Shown here: positions 58,853 through 64,000 of the stretch, one piece after another
How the letters are laid out: each line of letters begins with the position of its first letter
Position numbering within the stretch: the stretch's first letter is position 1
NCBI RefSeq assembly: GCF_000224145.3
Contig: NC_020172.2
Location: forward strand, 4,989,961-5,053,960
From: Ciona intestinalis
Lineage: Eukaryota; Chordata; Ascidiacea; Phlebobranchia; Cionidae
DNA length: 64,000 nucleotides
Direction: 5' to 3'
Notes under the pieces: model-generated
What the model was told of the DNA's origin: nothing
What the model saw: only the letters and a program-made list of their open reading frames with translations
The model's database searches: none
Program-made: the position numbers and the translations under genes

Positions 58853-59643
58853 AAAGTGGTGATGGAAGGTGGAAAGACTTTGACATTTACATGATTAATA
58901 TATTGTTACTAAAAACACAATATTTATCATTCAATTTTTGTTTGAAATCAATTCGTGAAATTGACATTTTAATTTGTATATTAGCTGTTTCAATTCTTTC
59001 ATTGTTTTTATCGCTTTCCATCATTTAGAGTAAGTTTAAATCACCGTTTATTTAACACAATATTCCAAAATCAGTTGATTTAATTTGAATTAGGTTTTTG
59101 TTTTAATTAGTTGTTTAATGCATTTTATTAACCATGTAGATGTAGGCTGTGTATTTAATCGACTTAATTTGTTGTAAATGCATAAATTGCTTTTATCTCT
59201 TTTTTTATAATAACTTACCACTTTTTACAAAATTCTTAATCAACATTACCCTTTAATCAGTTTATACACTTTTTTAATTCTTCTCATAAATAATAACATA
59301 AATTATTTCTATGACAAAATAAAATTCAAAATGTTAAAGGGTATTTCCCTTTTATTAAAACTTAAGGGGATTTACCCTAAATAAAAAAGGGGAATTTACC
59401 AACAACTTCGTCGGACGTTATATAATGTCAGAATAAACAGAATATCTTACGCTTTTTAAACATTAATTTACAATCAAGGTTAACAAAGCTTGTTATAACA
59501 TATTCACTTATTTTACGAAGCAAAGTCGAAACAGTAAATTTCTTAGTTAACATAGAAAGACGGTAGTTTTCTTTAGCGTTTTGGGTTCCAGTTATACTTT
59601 TAAAGGAAACGTAGTAAGCGGTTCATCATTGGATTGTTTTAAT
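58853..59643. promoter_or_regulatory. Intergenic region upstream of the DD-DED gene, with three kB-like motifs
   Basis: AT-rich, 790 bp. Three G-run/C-run motifs lie in a row: GGGTATTTCCC (59339-59349), GGGGATTTACCC (59366-59377) and GGGGAATTTACC (59389-59400), each one base from the NF-kB/Rel consensus. They end 244 bp before the start codon of the death-fold adaptor. Confidence 0.45.
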
Positions 59644-62600
59644 ATGGAAGAAGCAAGCTGTTTACCTTCACAAGGTAAGTCTTGTGTTGTAATCAACAAC
59701 ACATGTGATAACTAAGTTGTCCGGCGCCGTGGCAAAGTGGTTTGCGCGCCTGGCTCCAACCCAGAGGTAATGGGTTCAAGGCTCGTCGCCGCTATCATTG
59801 TGGCCGTATGTGTCCTTGGGCAAGACACTTAAAGGCAGTTGCTCTAACCCAAAAATCCAAAAAAGTAATCATTCTCAAATAAACTCAATAGCTGGCACGA
59901 GGTGTATGAACACCCATGTTAAAACGAATGTCGTTTTCTGGCCACGCGTGGATAAATCAAGTTTTTTTGCATTCAACTGTTATATAGGAATTTTGTGTAA
60001 AATAAATAGGCTATTTTAATGCAGGCGCAGGCGAAAATGAACGTATATACGCCGACATTGATCGAATGAATAATAATGAATGGAACAAGTTTGCACGACT
60101 TGAATCTGGGTTGGGTTTATCCAACAAACAAATAGATAACATTAAGTTACAATATCCTACCAATGTTGAGGAACAACAATACCATATGGTGGTCAAGTCA
60201 AGAAAAATTAGAGGTGAAAATTTTATAAGTTTTTATCCTATATAATGTAGGGGTGAGGTCCTGTTATTTTATTATTTCTGAGGCAAAGCGCGCCTAGGAG
60301 TTTGGTTTATTGGCCAAAGTTGGCCCATTACTCTAAGAATTATTTTCACAAAAGTTTAAAACATTCTTTATGTTTTATATTTTAGTTCTCATGATTTAAT
60401 TTGTTGTAGTAGTTTTTATTTGTTCCAACTTTCCAGAAATGCCAAGAAAGACGGAAATATTTCATCTTCTTGTGAACCAGTTCTTGTGTCCAGATGAAAG
60501 CAATCTTGAAAAACTGAACAAACTGCTGCAGGTTGTTATGTGTTGTGTTTATATTCTTCTACTAGACATAATCCATATTGTGATATTTAAATTAATGGAA
60601 TATCAAAAAGGTTTGTGATGAAAAGTAAAGCAATTAGTCTGTAAATTAGTTGTTATGTAAATGAAAATGTTTGTTTTGTTACATCATTAAAATTATGAAT
60701 GTCTGCCATTGGCTATGTCATGCAAAACTAATTCAACAGTCATTTTTCTTCATACAATATTTCTTATGTTGTGTGCCTTTAATTTTATATTTTTTGGGGC
60801 ATAAGAAAATAATGTATAATTGGCTAAACGAGCTAAGCTATATACAGCATATTTCTCATTGTCTTTCCTTATGCTTACAACCAATTTAACAGCAACGACC
60901 ACGTAGACTTAATGTTATAATGATTAGAATTCTTATCAAATAGAAGATAGTTGTTGCTAAATAAATTGAACTGTAGTAGAATATGTAACATACTTCACAT
61001 TATCATTCTTTATTCTTACAACTAACTTAACAGCAACAACCACGTGAAACAATACAAGAAACTATTGGAAGGCAACCAACTCAACAAGGATCTTATCAGC
61101 AACAACAAACAGAGTAAGTTTTACTCGGCACCGTGGCTCAGTATTGCTTTATTGTGATGTCACTTGCAAGTATTGTCTATGTCACTGACTTACCATTGTA
61201 TCCTTATCTGTGTTGTCAGTCGATAACTGTTCTTATTATTCCTGTGATCTGTATGGGAAAGCCAGGCTCATTAGAATACTGTTAGTTAATCTGTTAAACA
61301 TAGCCTTGTTGCGGTGGTTAGGAAAATAGACCTTTTATCTAAACATAATAAACGTGAATTCAAGTACAAGGGTGTGAACTTGAAGTAACCGGGTTCAAAT
61401 CTTAATGCTGCTACCACTGTGGACATATTATCATATAAACCTTTAATGCTATTTTATTCTTAACTATGGTTGTGTGTTTTTATTGTAAAGTTATATTTTT
61501 CTTTCTTTTTTCAGCTCTACCCCTTTTATTCAAATGTTGAAAAATTTATCAAATGAATTAAAATTCAAAGATTTTGAAGAGCTAAAGCGAATGTACGGTT
61601 ATTGCACTGAAAACAGGTATGAATGATAGCATTTAAACCAATGTGAATAGTATATTAGTGGTGTTTAAAATGAATTATGTAATATCTTCATTTATTTGAA
61701 CAATAAACATAGACTTAAACTTTATTACCTGTTTTTAAAGAGACAAATTAAAACCTTGTCTGATATTGTACCATTTCTCATTAATTGTAAACGTTGGCTT
61801 GTTTTAGTAATATATTAGTTTGTAATGCTATTTGGTGTTTTATATTAGTCTTACATAAATAGCTATATTTAGTGAAGCGTAACAAAAAAAGATATTCAGT
61901 GAAGCGTAACAAAACATTAAATGCTTCACTGACATTTCCATGTAGTTTGAGTTTATGTAGTATAGGCTACACTTATGAAGTTACATTTTTTTCATATAGT
62001 TTCATTTCAGTTCAGATGGATATAGTTTTGACGACTGTATTTTTTATTCACATTTCGTTATAGTTTTCATTTCATACAAATATTGTAATGTATATTTTGT
62101 TTGGTTTATTGGTCAACCTTATGCTATAAGTATAAGATAAATATATTTCCTAAATGGCATCGTCAGTCTCCTATTCAAATAGATTCTATTTGTTTTAAGA
62201 TTCTATTTTGTTTTTTTGTTTTAAATAATAGAGAATATGTTAATTTACAAAAATCTAGGTGATTATAACGACAAAAAACAGCCATTGAAACATTATAGAT
62301 TTTTATAATAAAAACATTATAGACACATACATGCAACGTAGGAACTTATTGGGGGAATAAATTCTCTACTCAAATGTCTAATACAAAGTTACTATTATAC
62401 GCAGTAGACTTGTATATAAGACTTGATGCCATTGTTGTTTTTCTCACTCAGTTTCATGTTACCCACCATACTACAGGGCTATTGTTCATTTGGTATTATT
62501 GTTATTCAATTCACTAGAATTTAACAGTCACGCATTTTAACCAACACGCTTTCATTTTTTTCTCTCAGCGTGTTATTACAACTGTCATTTTGCTGTGAAT

Positions 62601-62924
62601 TCCGTATATATATGTATATATATAATTCCAGTTTTTTCGGAAATTCCAGTTTTTGATTTTTTTACGTTAAATTTAATTAATTGGTGTCTTTGGTGGCTCT
62701 TAGGTTACGTTCGCCACGACATGGCTAGCAAGTCCAGCAGATATGAAAAGATTGAATTATATATAAAGGATAAAATTAAGATAATGATTTAATTGCTATA
62801 ATGTTGTTTTTTTTAAATAATGTTCTTAACCATTGTTGTTTTTGTTTTAGATCATTTGGCAATGCTTGTGAATTATTTTTGTTCCTTGAAAATGAAAACA
62901 AATGGGGTGGAGGGACGTTATCTG
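59644..62924 (+). CDS. Death-domain plus DED-like adaptor, 3' end possibly beyond window
   Basis: Exons: 59644-59674 (MEEASCLPSQ), 60025-60213, 60437-60531, 61034-61113, 61515-61616, 62851-62924; phases join throughout. Exons 2-3 form a Death domain: NEWNKFARLESGLGLSNKQI, DNIKLQYPTNVEEQQYHMVV, then IFHLLVNQFL, the usual W-x-x-LA...L...I...LL pattern. After a Gln-rich linker (QPTQQGSYQQQQT), exons 5-6 read TPFIQMLKNLSNELKFKDFE, ELKRMYGYCTENRSFGNACE, LFLFLENENKWG. This resembles the DED consensus (L..LSEEL...D...LK.L......L....LF..LE). FADD links death receptors to caspase-8 through DED then DD; here the order is reversed. No stop was reached in phase, so further exons probably follow. The Death domain call is firm, the DED call moderate. 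Confidence 0.72.
59721..59961 (+). mobile_element. Full-length tRNA-derived SINE in intron 1 of the DD-DED gene
   Basis: Head GGCGCCGTGGCAAAGTGGTT (A-box-like), GGTAATGGGTTCAAGGCTCG (B-box-like), then CATTGTGGCCGTATGTGTCC, TTGGGCAAGACACTTAA, and the tail CACGAGGTGTATGAACACCC to GGCCACGCGTGGATAAATCA. Confidence 0.9.
60847..61050 (+). repeat. Duplicated acceptor-exon start in the DD-DED gene
   Basis: 60850-60912 (CTTACAACCAATTTAACAGC, AACGACCACGT) repeats at 60992-61050 (CTTACAACTAACTTAACAGC, AACAACCACGT). The second copy is the used exon; the first keeps polypyrimidine tract, AG and exon start but has no close donor and reaches a stop in frame. Confidence 0.75.
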
Positions 62925-64000
62925 GTAGGTTGTTTCTTTGTAGGTTTAGCAGCCACGCTTTTGTTTCATACTTTTATTGAAGTAGTTTTTTTTACCGGCA
63001 GCGTGTGTATAACGACTGTCGTTTTGTTGCTAATTCCCTTCTCTTTGTTGTGTTAATAAACCTGATATTCGTTACTGTGTTTGAAGAAAAAATGAAGAAA
63101 TAAAAATTATGCTAAGTATGATTAGTTGTTCATCTTGTAATAAATGTAATATGAATGTAACTTACTTTATCCTCGCGTAGCTGGAAAACGACAGTCGTTA
63201 TCACACGGGTTTAACACCTCGTGCCAGCTTACGAGTTACCATGTATGTTACTTCGTGGGTAATTATTTTTGGGGGGATTTTTTCATTTTTTTTATGTATG
63301 GCTGATAATTTGGACCCCATTAATGACCACTGGGTTGGAGCAATTGTCGTTAAGTGTCTTGCCCAAGGACACATAGCCTACGCCCACAATGTTAGCAACG
63401 TCGAGCCTTGAACCCATAATCTCTGAGTTACAGGCAGGCACGCTAACCACTATGCCACGGCGCCGGATAATAATTATAATAACTACAAGTAATTATTATA
63501 AACAACTAAAATAAAATATTAATAACAAACTTCTTATACAGTTAATAATAAAATAATAAAAGAAATAATTAATGATTTTTACTTTTTCATTAGGATGCAA
63601 TTTGAATGTATGATAATCAAATTCTCTTTATTTTTAAGTTTAGTTAATAATTGAACCAAGGTTATTTACTTAAGAACTCCCATTTCGACTTAAACTTAGG
63701 AAACCCCCATAAATGTTTGAACAAAAGTAAATTATTTATTCTGATACAAGGTTTAATCACAAATTAAGATAATTTTCTAACTATTGACCTTTTAGCATAA
63801 AAAAAGGTTTATATATAAATAATATATGCATTTATATATAAACGTATTTTATTTTAAAAAACATTTTGTTTGCCATGCAGCAAGACTTTGACTTTTTATT
63901 ATGCGTTGATTTAAATATTAAATATGCTTATTTTATGCAAGGATTTCATTTCTTGGAAAATTATAAAATTTCCGGTAGCAATAGCAGTTAAATATTTAAG
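62925..64000. other. Right-hand flank, probable intron or 3' region of the DD-DED gene
   Basis: AT-rich with one SINE (63153-63467). No exon with credible splice sites was recognised after 62924. The last 500 bp are low-complexity A/T sequence. Confidence 0.45.
63153..63467 (-). mobile_element. Full-length tRNA-derived SINE, reverse orientation
   Basis: On the minus strand it starts GGCGCCGTGGCATAGTGGTT, AGCGTGCC, then the body and the tail AGGTGTTAAACCCGTGTGAT, AAAGTAAGTTACATT. It shares almost all of the body with the copy at 32045-32316, plus an insertion of T-rich sequence near 63270-63305. Confidence 0.9.

Noticed and set aside
59721-59800. Possible tRNA gene (A-box-like TGGCAAAGTGG)
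   Set aside because: No cloverleaf closes, the B box is imperfect, and the same sequence heads dispersed SINE copies.
61872-62063. Possible alternative exon after 61616 starting at TTTCAG near 62010
   Set aside because: It can be joined in phase but yields a low-complexity, A/T-driven peptide; the exon at 62851 continues the DED-like pattern better.
1-64000. CRISPR arrays, bacterial operons, prophage or LTR-type elements
   Set aside because: None seen. Introns, SINE/MITE content and the gene set are those of an animal genome; no long terminal repeats or pol/gag-like frames were found.

Overview
The window is animal genomic DNA, almost certainly from a tunicate of the genus Ciona. Genes are compact and intron-rich with short introns. 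The proteins read as chordate orthologues. A tRNA-derived SINE and many copies of a small terminal-inverted-repeat element fit the known Ciona repeat set, and several same-strand gene pairs sit close enough to be operon candidates, as in Ciona. The species call is inference. One assembly gap (N run) lies at 57170-57294. No retrovirus-like or LTR element was seen.

Layout, left to right: (1) 219-3905 (+) 3' part of a short ninein-like centrosomal gene. (2) 4063-8577 (-) PDZ plus three-LIM protein of the Enigma/ZASP family, tail-to-tail with ninein. (3) 9193-13076 (+) OTUD3 deubiquitinase. (4) 13553-15794 (-) mitochondrial ribosomal protein MRPL47. (5) 17084-18655 (+) intronless GGNBP2, followed 158 bp later by (6) 18814-20043 (+) UBXN10. 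(7) 20543-22024 (-) NDUFB5 of respiratory complex I. (8) 22659-22865 (+) MRPL33, then (9) 23156-27553 (+) AIFM2/FSP1. (10) 29167-30800 (+) ABHD14-type hydrolase. (11) 32758-37384 (-) a secreted protein with two Sushi/CCP domains and a possible EAR-like repeat region that I cannot name. (12) 37.5-46.9 kb, a gene-poor tract packed with MITE copies. (13) 46928-52319 (+) CapZ alpha. (14) 52.47-55.73 kb, a block of nested tandem and segmental duplications. (15) 56038-58852 (+) an unfamiliar small gene interrupted by the gap and a 71-bp minisatellite. (16) 59644 to beyond 62924 (+) an adaptor with a Death domain followed by a DED-like domain, the reverse of the FADD order.

Four mitochondrial or mitochondria-related genes (MRPL47, NDUFB5, MRPL33, AIFM2) fall within about 14 kb, but nothing shows that they are co-regulated beyond shared or adjacent promoters. 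The most unusual items are the DD-then-DED adaptor with NF-kB-like motifs upstream, the Sushi gene, the two operon candidates, FSP1 with a hydrophobic N-terminus in place of the myristoylation signal, and the relation between the SINE tail and the 71-bp minisatellite. Exon boundaries were read by eye from splice consensus, phase and protein similarity recalled from memory; no database search was run.
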